DNA of 12,031 bases from Magnetovibrio sp. (lineage in GTDB: Bacteria; Pseudomonadota; Alphaproteobacteria; Rhodospirillales; Magnetovibrionaceae): assembly GCA_016763895.1 (NCBI GenBank), contig JAESSV010000057.1, forward strand, positions 1-12,031, read 5' to 3'. Made by a program: the position numbers and the translations under genes. Shown here piece after piece: positions 5,554 to 12,031 of this stretch (within the stretch, counting starts at the first letter, position 1; each line of letters starts with the position of its first letter). The notes beneath the pieces were generated by a model that was not told the DNA's origin, ran no database searches, and saw nothing but the letters and a program-made list of their open reading frames with translations.

Positions 5554-6366
5554 TTACCGCGGCGGGCTGAGAAACGCGGTCATTGCAGCAAAGGTTTCTG
5601 CCGTAAACAGGTTGCTATGGTTGGCTTCTTTGACCCACAAAGCCGTTTTGGGTTCCTGAGCAGCCGCAAAAAGAGCGCGGCCTTGAGTTTGCGGCACGGT
5701 CCAATCTTCATCCCCATGAACCACAAATACGGGGGAATCGATGTCTTTGATTTTCGACAAGCTGTCATAGCGGTCTTTTAACAAGATGCTCACGGGCAGG
5801 TATGGATAATGAACCTTGCCCGCGTCCACCATGGACGTGAACGGGGCCTCTAAAATCACCGAGGCCACGGGTTGACCCAGTTTGGCTTGCTCGCTGGCCA
5901 TGGCGACCGCAACGGCGGTGCCCAAAGATTCCCCGTATAAGACCAGATTTTTTCCGACGGCACCTTGTTTTGCCAAATAAGCCAAAGCGGCCCGGGCATC
6001 AATCATCAAGCCGGTTTCCGTGGGTTTTCCGGGATTCCCGCCAAAGCCCCGGTATTCGACCATCATCATGCCGTAACCGGCGTCAAGAAAGGCCATTGCG
6101 CGATCTCCACGGGCGCCCAACGTTCCGGCATTGCCATGAAACAAAACCACCCAAGGCTTGGCTGGATCGGACGGCGGCTGAACCCAGGCAAACAACGTCA
6201 ATCCGTCTTCGGTCGTGATATTCACAACCGTCATCTCTGGCACACCACTTTGCTGAGGCGTGGGTGTGAAGTTGTCGGGGTGATACAGAAAACTGCGTTG
6301 AGCCAAATACATCACGACCATCAACACGCCATAGAATACGAAAATGGTGGTCAAAAGTTGAAGCAT
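5554..6366 (-). CDS. Membrane-anchored alpha/beta hydrolase (YfhR/BEM46-like)
   Basis: Predicted 270 residues from ATG 6366. Residues 1-22 are a hydrophobic anchor (LLTTIFVFYGVLMVVMYLA) followed by QRSFLYHPD, the usual start of YfhR/BEM46-type hydrolases, so the enzyme is tethered to the inner membrane. The serine hydrolase parts are all present: oxyanion HGNAG (77-81), nucleophile elbow GESLG (Ser147), acid in HGDEDWTVP (Asp221) and His250 in NHSNLF. The substrate is unknown; the family includes esterases, thioesterases and acyl-peptide hydrolases. An in-frame extension to 6525 would overlap ubiX and add hydrophilic, unconserved residues, so it is not used. The site AAGG lies rather far (about 13 bases) from ATG 6366, so initiation may be weak. 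Confidence 0.85.
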   Translation of the reverse strand: MLQLLTTIFVFYGVLMVVMYLAQRSFLYHPDNFTPTPQQSGVPEMTVVNITTEDGLTLFAWVQPPSDPAKPWVVLFHGNAGTLGARGDRAMAFLDAGYGMMMVEYRGFGGNPGKPTETGLMIDARAALAYLAKQGAVGKNLVLYGESLGTAVAVAMASEQAKLGQPVASVILEAPFTSMVDAGKVHYPYLPVSILLKDRYDSLSKIKDIDSPVFVVHGDEDWTVPQTQGRALFAAAQEPKTALWVKEANHSNLFTAETFAAMTAFLSPPR

Positions 6367-6506
6367 AATGAAAACAGCACCTTTTTTAGGTTGGGCTTTT
6401 TTATATTGGTATTTTTTCGATGGGGTGTGATTCTCTATCATGAAAAAACATATCATGATTTTTCTAAAAACTGGACTCTGGTGATGTGAAACGCCATGAT
6501 CCGCCC

Positions 6507-7106
6507 ATGAACAATACTCTGACACATCAGGCTCCCATCCAGGCTCCTATCATTGTCGCCATCACGGGCGCCACGGGGGCTATTTATGGCATCGAAGCCT
6601 TGCGCGCGCTCAAAGATCTGAACATCCCCACCCATCTTGTGGTCACCGAAGCCGGCGCCTGTACGTTGACCTATGAAACAAATCTCAGCCTTGACGACGT
6701 CCGCGCATTGGCGACCACGTCTTACAACAACAAAGACGTCGGGGCTGCGATTGCCAGCGGGTCTTTTCCCACGGCCGGCATGTTGGTGGCACCGTGTTCC
6801 GTTAAAACCTTGTCTGGGATTGCCAATTCTTTTGCCAACAATCTGGTGATCCGCGCCGCCGACGTGTGCCTCAAAGAACGCCGCCCGGTGGTGTTGATGG
6901 TGCGCGAAACGCCCCTGCACAAAGGCCATTTGGATTTGATGAGCCGCGCGTGTGACATTGGCTGTACCATTGCTCCGCCCGTCCCGGCCTTTTACACCAA
7001 GCCCGAAAACATCAACGACATTGTGCGCCATACGGTCGGGCGCAGTTTCGATTTGTTTGGCATTCAACACGACCTTGTTAAACCGTGGGCCGGAACCTTA
7101 AAATGA
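6507..7106 (+). CDS. ubiX: UbiX flavin prenyltransferase
   Basis: Predicted 199 residues, normal for UbiX. The enzyme joins dimethylallyl phosphate to FMN, making prenylated FMN, the cofactor of UbiD decarboxylase in ubiquinone synthesis. Visible family blocks are IIVAITGATGAIYG near the start (phosphate-binding loop), LVVTEAG, the region APCSVKTLSGIANSFANNLV, the segment RRPVVLMVRETPLHKGHL, and APPVPAFY near the end. ATG 6507 is chosen; a GTG at 6486 would add seven residues and neither start has a clear ribosome binding site. Its TGA overlaps the hemerythrin ATG (ATGA), so the two are coupled. The promoter must lie in the 140-base gap shared with the divergent hydrolase. Confidence 0.93.
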   Translation: MNNTLTHQAPIQAPIIVAITGATGAIYGIEALRALKDLNIPTHLVVTEAGACTLTYETNLSLDDVRALATTSYNNKDVGAAIASGSFPTAGMLVAPCSVKTLSGIANSFANNLVIRAADVCLKERRPVVLMVRETPLHKGHLDLMSRACDIGCTIAPPVPAFYTKPENINDIVRHTVGRSFDLFGIQHDLVKPWAGTLK

Positions 7107-7498
7107 GCCAAATAGAATGGTCAGACACGCTTAAATTCGGGCTTGGTTTTCAAGACGCCGATCACGAAGAAGCGGTTGAATTGATGAACGCCTTGCAAAC
7201 CTGTTGTGACGCCGACCTGCCCCAGGTTTTTGCGCACCACGTCAAACATTTAACCGCGCACCTGGCCCGCGAAAACGAATTGATGCAACGCATTGGTTTC
7301 TTCGCCATGGATATGCATATGGGCGAACACGAACGGGTTTTAGCCGAAACCTCGGATATTCAAGAAAAACTGGACGCCGGAGACATAGAAACGGTGCGCG
7401 CCTACGTCACCACCACCCTGCCCCAATGGTTCATGGACCACTTAAACAGCATGGACATGATGACCGCCCAGTTTGCTTTGCAAAAGGGTGAAACCTAG
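7103..7498 (+). CDS. Bacteriohemerythrin, non-haem di-iron O2-binding protein
   Basis: Predicted 131 residues, the length of single-domain hemerythrins. It begins IEWSDTLKFGLGFQDADHEE, the family start. All seven iron ligands are present at the canonical spacing: His21, His53 and Glu57 (HLARE), His72 and His76 (HMGEH), His113 and Asp118 (HLNSMD). The cytoplasmic di-iron site should bind oxygen reversibly, for storage, sensing or delivery. ATG 7103 overlaps the ubiX stop, with no separate strong ribosome binding site, so expression likely depends on ubiX translation. A Cys-Cys pair (34-35) could be redox active. Confidence 0.93.
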   Translation: MSQIEWSDTLKFGLGFQDADHEEAVELMNALQTCCDADLPQVFAHHVKHLTAHLARENELMQRIGFFAMDMHMGEHERVLAETSDIQEKLDAGDIETVRAYVTTTLPQWFMDHLNSMDMMTAQFALQKGET

Positions 7499-7524
7499 CT
7501 TTATAACGACAATGAAATAATTTA

Positions 7525-7552
7525 TTGCCATTGGGTTTAATCTTGCTATAAA
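7525..7552 (+). promoter_or_regulatory. Extended -10 sigma-70-type promoter of the small HTH gene
   Basis: TTGCCA (7525-7530), 16 bases, then TATAAA (7547-7552), with TG at 7544-7545 one base before the hexamer. Transcription would start near 7559, giving a leader of about 16 bases with the ribosome binding site AAGGGAG before ATG 7575. Confidence 0.65.
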
Positions 7553-7574
7553 TAACACTTAAAGGGAGTGTATT

Positions 7575-7856
7575 ATGGCAAACAAAAACCACATGTCGAT
7601 CCCCGACGTACGTGCCAGATTAAAAGAGCTAGCCGTTGAACACGGCATTGAAGAGCTAAGTGATCTGGCTGATCAAATGTATCGACGCAAGCTTAAAGCG
7701 CAACGTGCTCCGGTAACTTCTCAAAGAATGACGCTAAGCTTAGCTGCTGAAATACGTGAATACATAGACAATAGCCCTACAGCATCGAACCAACAAATTG
7801 CTGATCATTTCACTGTGAACCCAGGCAGGGTCAGTGATGCTTTGGAAAGAGATTAA
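7575..7856 (+). CDS. Small helix-turn-helix protein, 93 residues, unknown role
   Basis: ATG 7575 follows AAGGGAG by seven bases. The C-terminal segment SLAAEIREYIDNSPTASNQQ and then IADHFTVNPGRVSDAL (about residues 53-90) reads as a helix-turn-helix: a helix, the TASNQQIADHF helix and a recognition helix in VNPGRVSDAL, like the QGRVSE-type turns of many small alphaproteobacterial DNA-binding proteins. The N-terminal half is helical and charged, without a known domain. Codon use differs from neighbours (AGA, CTA and ATA appear repeatedly) and third positions are more A/T rich, hinting at later acquisition. It has its own promoter and ends three bases before the convergent kdsC. It could be a regulator; its target is unknown. 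Confidence 0.75.
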   Translation: MANKNHMSIPDVRARLKELAVEHGIEELSDLADQMYRRKLKAQRAPVTSQRMTLSLAAEIREYIDNSPTASNQQIADHFTVNPGRVSDALERD

Positions 7857-7859
7857 ACA

Positions 7860-8378
7860 TCACACGTTGGAAGCCTTTGCCTGAACAATCAAATCGCACA
7901 GTTCACGCACGGCCCCTTTGCCGCCACCTTTTTGGGTGACGTAGTGGGCGGCGTCTAGGGCTTCGTCTACGGCGTCCGCGACGGTGATGCCAAGACCCAC
8001 ATGGGCCATTAAAGCCACGTCCGTCAAGTCGTCTCCGATGTGGGCGATTTCATTTAATTCCAGGCCAAGTTCGGCGCGGATTTCGACCAGAGCGCGGACT
8101 TTATCGTCGGCACCGATGCGCACATGTTGAATGCCTAAGTGTTCTGCACGGGTCAGGCTTGAAACCTGTTTGCTGGCCGAAATGATGCACATGTGCAGGC
8201 CCGCTTGGATGGCCAATTTAATGCCCAAGCCGTCTTTGACATTGAATTTACGAAACTGGGTGCCGTCGTCTGAATAATACAAGCCGCCATCCGTCATCAC
8301 GCCATCGACATCCAAAGACAACAATTTGATGCCGCTCAGGCGGGCTTTAAAGTCTTGTACGTTCAGTTTTTCGGTCAT
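7860..8378 (-). CDS. kdsC: KdsC-type HAD phosphatase (3-deoxy-D-manno-octulosonate 8-phosphate phosphatase)
   Basis: Predicted 172 residues from ATG 8378 (AGGGG five bases upstream), matching KdsC, a cap-less HAD enzyme that removes phosphate from Kdo-8-phosphate in lipopolysaccharide core synthesis. It shows the HAD motifs: nucleophile LDVDGVMTDG (Asp23, Asp25), KDGLGIKLAIQAG, motif II ISAS (67, Ser), Lys93 in GADDK and the metal-binding IGDDLTD (Asp116/Asp117). The usual ITGR/ISGR of motif II is ISAS here, a mild departure. The frame stays open upstream to 8636, but that part would overlap the divergent pabBC and has no family match. Other KDO genes are not adjacent. A closely related alternative is a YrbI-like domain of sialic acid or other nonulosonate pathways. 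Confidence 0.85.
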   Translation of the reverse strand: MTEKLNVQDFKARLSGIKLLSLDVDGVMTDGGLYYSDDGTQFRKFNVKDGLGIKLAIQAGLHMCIISASKQVSSLTRAEHLGIQHVRIGADDKVRALVEIRAELGLELNEIAHIGDDLTDVALMAHVGLGITVADAVDEALDAAHYVTQKGGGKGAVRELCDLIVQAKASNV

Positions 8379-8410
8379 CTCAGCCCCTATTTTCAACATT
8401 CCCCCCTTAA

Positions 8411-8440
8411 TAGCCTTTTCTTTTGCCCAAGCGAAGGCTA
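8411..8440. repeat. Inverted repeat in the kdsC-pabBC divergent promoter region
   Basis: TAGCCTT (8411-8417) and AAGGCTA (8434-8440) are exact inverted repeats separated by 16 bases. It is in the 75-base gap between the kdsC and pabBC starts, so it may be an operator, or a hairpin near the pabBC start. AAGG in the right arm is the nearest ribosome-binding-like sequence to pabBC and is too far (about 16 bases) to be ideal. Confidence 0.4.
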
Positions 8441-8453
8441 AACCGAACACATT

Positions 8454-10304
8454 ATGAAGACACCAGTTCCATTTGTATTGTTTGACGATGCCCAAATGCA
8501 AGCCGGGGCACAAAACGAGGCGCAAAACGGGGCGCGCCTGTATGTGAACCCGGTGCGGGTTATTGCCTGTTCTCAAGCGAAAAACGTGTCGGAAACTTTG
8601 GCTGACATCGACCAAGCCCTCAAAGATGGGTTTCATGTGGCGGGCTATTTGGCTTACGAGCTGGGCTATCTGCTTGAAGACAAACTCACCCCCCTATTGC
8701 CCCCCACCCAAGACCAGCCGTTGATTTGGATGGGTGTTTTTAAGGAGCCTCAAATCCTTTGTGGATCTGAGATTTCTAATTTAATGACCGATTGGGCCCA
8801 AAAAAGCCACTCCGCCAGCGCCCCCAAGGCCCAAATCAGCCGCGCAGATTATTTAAAGTCCGTCGCCACCATTCAAGATCACATCCGCGCCGGAGACGTC
8901 TATCAAATCAACTACACATTCAAACAAGACTTTGATTTCACAGGCTGCCCCAAGTCTTTTTATGCAAGGCTGCGCACCCGGCAAAAGGCTGCATTTGGGG
9001 CCTTTATCCAAACCGAACAACAACACATTCTGTCCCTTTCGCCCGAGCTTTTTGTCAAAACCAAACATAAAATGGCCCACACCCGCCCCATGAAGGGCAC
9101 GGCGCCCCGCGCCGCCAACCCAAAATCCGACCAAGAGATGCGAAATTGGTTGGCGGGGGATGAAAAATCCAAGGCCGAAAACCTTATGATCGTTGATTTG
9201 TTGCGCAATGATTTGAGCCGCATATCAAAAGTGGGCACGGTTAAGGTCACGGATTTGTTCACGGTTGAGACCTATCCAACCTTGCACCAAATGACATCGG
9301 GCATTGAATCCCAGCTCACCGACAACACGACTTTTTCAAGCCTTATCAAAGCATTATTCCCATGCGGGTCGGTCACAGGAGCGCCCAAAGTTAAAGCCAT
9401 GGAGCTCATCCGCAGCTTAGAATCCAGCCCCCGTGGCGTGTACACCGGGGCCATTGGCTATGCCTCAATCAAGGACGGTGTGCGCTTTAACGTTGCCATC
9501 CGCACGCTCACGTTGGACGCACATAACAACGGCGAAATGGGCATTGGCAGTGGTATTGTTTACGATTCGAACCCCCAAGACGAATGGGATGAATGCCATT
9601 TAAAAGCCCGCTTTGTCACCGACCCGGACCCGTCTGATTTCCAACTTTTGGAAACCCTAAAATGGAGCGCGGCTACAGGATTTACCTTGTTGGATGGTCA
9701 TTTGGATCGGTTAAAATCAGCCGCCGCATATTTTTGTTATCCCTTCGATCAAGCCTTGATCGAAGCCACCTTAAACGAGGCCGTCACGGGGCAAGAACCG
9801 TTGCGGGTCCGCTTGACCTTGGCGTGTGGCGGGCAAATATCCGTAACAGCCCAGCCCTTAAACGCGCTCACAAAAATGACCTTTACCGTGTCCGACCAAG
9901 CCCCGGATGCCAACAGCCCGTTCACCTTTCACAAAACCACCCGGGGTGATTTTTATGACCATGCACGAACCGCTCAAGCGGGGGACGAGGTCTTGTTTAC
10001 AAATGCCAAAGGCGAAATTACCGAAGGCTCGTTCACCAATATTTTTGTCGAAATCAACGGCAAGCTGTACACGCCACCGCTGTCGTGTGGGCTTTTGGCC
10101 GGAACGTTGCGCCAAGACCTTGTGCATCAAGGCCACGTTTTTGAAGCCGTGTTAACCGCGAAAGACTTAAGCGCCCCCAATAAAGTATTCCTCGGCAATT
10201 CGGTTCGGGGTTTGGTGCACGCACACCCCCTCAACAGATCCCCTGTGACTAACGATACATCCCGTGTGACTGACGACACAGCCAAGCGGACCTCGTGTCG
10301 ATAA
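8454..10304 (+). CDS. pabBC: Fused aminodeoxychorismate synthase component I and aminodeoxychorismate lyase (PabB-PabC)
   Basis: Predicted 616 residues. Residues about 1-390 are the chorismate-binding PabB half: SLSPELF, TRPMKGTAPR with Lys214 (the PIKGT-like lysine that marks aminodeoxychorismate rather than anthranilate synthases), VDLLRNDLSRI and GSVTGAPKVKAMELI (305-319). Residues about 395-590 are the PLP-dependent PabC lyase half, starting LLETLKWSAATGFTLLDGHLDRL, with the PLP lysine likely Lys494 in TFHKTTRGDFYD and Glu524 in GEITEGSFTNIF. It would turn chorismate (with the PabA glutaminase, not in the window) into p-aminobenzoate for folate. The tail after about 594 is a nonconserved VTxDT repeat. 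The start has no good ribosome binding site, and an in-frame TAA at 8439 rules out an earlier start. Confidence 0.92.
   Translation: MKTPVPFVLFDDAQMQAGAQNEAQNGARLYVNPVRVIACSQAKNVSETLADIDQALKDGFHVAGYLAYELGYLLEDKLTPLLPPTQDQPLIWMGVFKEPQILCGSEISNLMTDWAQKSHSASAPKAQISRADYLKSVATIQDHIRAGDVYQINYTFKQDFDFTGCPKSFYARLRTRQKAAFGAFIQTEQQHILSLSPELFVKTKHKMAHTRPMKGTAPRAANPKSDQEMRNWLAGDEKSKAENLMIVDLLRNDLSRISKVGTVKVTDLFTVETYPTLHQMTSGIESQLTDNTTFSSLIKALFPCGSVTGAPKVKAMELIRSLESSPRGVYTGAIGYASIKDGVRFNVAIRTLTLDAHNNGEMGIGSGIVYDSNPQDEWDECHLKARFVTDPDPSDFQLLETLKWSAATGFTLLDGHLDRLKSAAAYFCYPFDQALIEATLNEAVTGQEPLRVRLTLACGGQISVTAQPLNALTKMTFTVSDQAPDANSPFTFHKTTRGDFYDHARTAQAGDEVLFTNAKGEITEGSFTNIFVEINGKLYTPPLSCGLLAGTLRQDLVHQGHVFEAVLTAKDLSAPNKVFLGNSVRGLVHAHPLNRSPVTNDTSRVTDDTAKRTSCR
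10242..10283 (+). repeat. Two imperfect 21-bp direct repeats in the pabBC tail
   Basis: Units 10242-10262 and 10263-10283 agree at 17 of 21 bases and encode the last VTNDTS/VTDDTA residues of PabBC. They lie beyond the conserved lyase fold and probably represent a local in-frame duplication. Confidence 0.55.
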
Positions 10305-10342
10305 GGTTATGTTATCGAACCCACGGACAGAGGTACACGCAG

Positions 10343-10960
10343 ATGGCTCATTTTAAAACCAAACACCCCCACAAGAAAAGAAGCGAGCTGTCGACATTGA
10401 TGCTGTTGAGCGTTTTGACGTTGGGTATTTTAGGGTCCATGATGGTCACCAATATTTTTTCCTTTTCAAGTTTCTCGAAAACCAATGCGGTGAGCCTTGG
10501 TGGCGTTGAACTGGGATCGAGCTTGGACTCCTTTCGCGACCAACAACCGCAGGCCACGTCTGACCTGACACGTTTTGGCAGCCTCACCATGACCTTCGCG
10601 GATCTCGATTCAGCCTATCGGATTTGGTACGGTGAAGATGGGCAAAACACCGTGGCTTACAAAGCGCGTCAAAGCCGCGTTATTGACGGCATCAGCGAAG
10701 ACGAATTTGTCGGTCAATTGTCCATGGAATATGGCCCGCCGTCCCTGTCGTCTTGTTCCAGACGGGTTATGGATGGCATTCGGGACTGTCATTTCAGTTG
10801 GTGGGTGCCGGACAATGTCCGCATTGATTTAAACAGCCGCCAAATCAAAAAATCATCCGGACCCCAGATTCAAATCACCCTGCAAATCACCGATACCCGC
10901 ATGAATATGCGTCTTCAACAACAATCGGCACGAAAAGGGACTTCCGTCAGCATGTTCTAG
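10343..10960 (+). CDS. Unknown membrane-anchored protein, 205 residues
   Basis: ATG 10343 has AGAGG nine bases upstream. A basic start (KTKHPHKKR) precedes one hydrophobic segment (about 18-40), then a mostly polar domain, so it is likely an inner-membrane protein with a periplasmic domain. The domain has a VSLGGVELGSSLDSFRDQ start and two cysteines (Cys138, Cys149, SSCSRRVMDGIRDC) that could form a disulphide. The LGGVELGSSL opening recalls domains that open with G-x-x-L/I-G segments, but I cannot name the family. It is 38 bases after pabBC and 52 before nadA, all codirectional, which suggests one transcription unit. Confidence 0.7.
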   Translation: MAHFKTKHPHKKRSELSTLMLLSVLTLGILGSMMVTNIFSFSSFSKTNAVSLGGVELGSSLDSFRDQQPQATSDLTRFGSLTMTFADLDSAYRIWYGEDGQNTVAYKARQSRVIDGISEDEFVGQLSMEYGPPSLSSCSRRVMDGIRDCHFSWWVPDNVRIDLNSRQIKKSSGPQIQITLQITDTRMNMRLQQQSARKGTSVSMF

Positions 10961-10980
10961 ACGCTAAGATGTCGCCAAGC

Positions 10981-11008
10981 CTGACATTCACTGGAACATT
11001 GATACACT
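10981..11008 (+). promoter_or_regulatory. Possible nadA promoter with start point at the ATG
   Basis: CTGACA (10981-10986), 16 bases, TACACT (11003-11008) is a fair sigma-70-type pair. Transcription would then begin within two or three bases of ATG 11013, giving a leaderless mRNA; this matches the absence of any ribosome-binding sequence before the start codon. Confidence 0.35.
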
Positions 11009-11012
11009 ATAC

Positions 11013-12029
11013 ATGAGCGGTACCGTTACCCTATCTAATCCTTCGGCGAAAACTCTTGACGACATAGACTTCGGTCTTGACCTGCGCGTCGAGATCAAAC
11101 GCCTGTGCGCCGAGAAAAATGCCATTATTTTGGCCCACTATTACCAAGACGGTGAAATCCAAGACTTGGCTGATTTTGTAGGAGATTCTCTGGATCTTTC
11201 CCGCAAAGCCGCCGCCACAAATGCGGACATGATTTTGTTCAGCGGCGTGACCTTTATGGCTGAGGTTGCCAAAATTTTATCGCCCAACAAAACCGTGATT
11301 GTGCCCGATGCGGATGCGGGCTGTTCGTTAGAAGATTCCTGTCAAACCGCCGAATTCAAAGCGTGGCGGGATGCGCACCCGGACCACATATCCCTCACCT
11401 ATGTCAATTGTTCAGCCGAAGTCAAAGCCTTGTCCGATGTCATCGTCACGTCTTCAAGTGCCGAACACATCATCAATAACTTGCCCAAGGATCAACCGAT
11501 CTTGTTTGCGCCCGATCGCCACTTGGGGGCATTTTTAAAACGCAAAACCGGACGCGACGACATGGTGCTTTGGCCCGGAACCTGCATTGTTCACGAACAA
11601 TTTTCGGCCCGCGAAATCAGTCGCCTGAAAACACGCAACCCAACCGCCCTCGTCGCCAGCCACCCCGAATGCCCCGACAGCATTGTCGAAGTTTCCGATT
11701 ACGTGGGGTCGACCAGTGGCATTTTGAATTTTGTGAACGACAATCCCGCCACCACCTTTATCGTGGCGACGGAACAAAACATCCTTCACCAAATGGAAAA
11801 AGACACGCCGAACAAAACATTTTTAGCAGCCCCCGGCGCGGATGGCTCGTGCAATTGTGCCATTTGCCCTTACATGGCCCTTAATACCTTGGAAAAAATC
11901 TATTTGGCCTTGGTCAATGAAGGCCCCCGCGTGGAAATGCCTGAAGACTTACGTATGGGGGCTTTAAAACCCTTGGAACGCATGCTTGAGCTTGCCCCAA
12001 CAGCAAAGTCAGATCAAAATGCAGCCTGA
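11013..12029 (+). CDS. nadA: Quinolinate synthase NadA
   Basis: Complete, 338 residues, stop at 12027-12029. NadA condenses iminoaspartate with dihydroxyacetone phosphate to quinolinate, a step in de novo NAD synthesis, and carries a [4Fe-4S] cluster. Family blocks include IILAHYYQDGEIQDLADFVG near 38-57, the DAGCSLEDSC segment (Cys104), WPGTCIVHEQF (Cys191), SHPECPD and the CNCAICPYMALN end (Cys285). The likely cluster ligands are Cys104, Cys191 and Cys285, whose spacing agrees with the E. coli enzyme, where the last ligand sits in a comparable CxxCxxCP block. The partner NadB is not visible here; nadC or nadB may follow beyond the edge. The start has no ribosome binding site and may be leaderless. 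Confidence 0.95.
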   Translation: MSGTVTLSNPSAKTLDDIDFGLDLRVEIKRLCAEKNAIILAHYYQDGEIQDLADFVGDSLDLSRKAAATNADMILFSGVTFMAEVAKILSPNKTVIVPDADAGCSLEDSCQTAEFKAWRDAHPDHISLTYVNCSAEVKALSDVIVTSSSAEHIINNLPKDQPILFAPDRHLGAFLKRKTGRDDMVLWPGTCIVHEQFSAREISRLKTRNPTALVASHPECPDSIVEVSDYVGSTSGILNFVNDNPATTFIVATEQNILHQMEKDTPNKTFLAAPGADGSCNCAICPYMALNTLEKIYLALVNEGPRVEMPEDLRMGALKPLERMLELAPTAKSDQNAA

Positions 12030-12031
12030 AA

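Noticed and set aside
6453..7070. 205-residue minus-strand ORF across ubiX
   Set aside because: It lies antisense to ubiX and has His/Arg-rich, low-complexity composition typical of a shadow frame.
8379..8636. Upstream extension of kdsC to 8636
   Set aside because: It overlaps the divergent pabBC and has no family similarity; 172 residues is the normal KdsC length.

Overview
The window looks like a chromosomal segment of an alphaproteobacterium, most likely a Rhodospirillales-type marine or freshwater flagellate. That is an inference from the style of NadA, UbiX, KdsC and a flagellar rod-like protein, moderate G+C, and many ATGA-type gene overlaps. There are no tRNA or rRNA genes, insertion sequences, CRISPR arrays or phage modules. 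Most of it is housekeeping and accessory metabolism, with unusual repeats at the left edge and several regulatory signals.

Left edge (1-530): the C-terminal part of a ROK-family sugar kinase. Six 15-bp units (ASGPR/ASGPS pentapeptides) sit in one surface loop, and a 14-bp repeat carries the stop codon and places a TAA in all three frames. A T9G8 run follows. The kinase converges on a secreted Sel1-repeat protein with a metalloprotease-like HELMGH motif (529-1980, minus), best started at a TTG behind a strong ribosome binding site. Upstream of that lie a tiny signal-peptide-like ORF and a gene-free AT-rich stretch (2169-2555). This stretch holds a possible minus-strand small RNA (extended -10 box and terminator) and a long AT-rich hairpin.

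Middle (2556-6366): a translationally coupled pair, a CBS-domain protein and an ArsB/NhaD-type permease, on plus. It converges with a 2-bp gap on two minus-strand genes: a short FlgC-like flagellar rod protein and, upstream of it, an unknown 142-residue protein. A perfect TGTGA-N6-TCACA CRP-type palindrome overlaps the stop codon of the unknown gene and lies at class II distance from a -10 box serving the FlgC-like gene. Upstream on the same strand is a membrane-anchored alpha/beta hydrolase.

Right part (6507-12029): ubiX overlaps a hemerythrin gene by ATGA. A small helix-turn-helix protein with its own extended -10 promoter follows and converges on a KdsC-type phosphatase. Divergent from kdsC is a fused PabB-PabC gene for p-aminobenzoate synthesis, followed by an unknown membrane-anchored protein and a complete nadA (quinolinate synthase). 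Together the right half serves cofactor supply (prenylated FMN/ubiquinone, folate, NAD) and outer-membrane Kdo.
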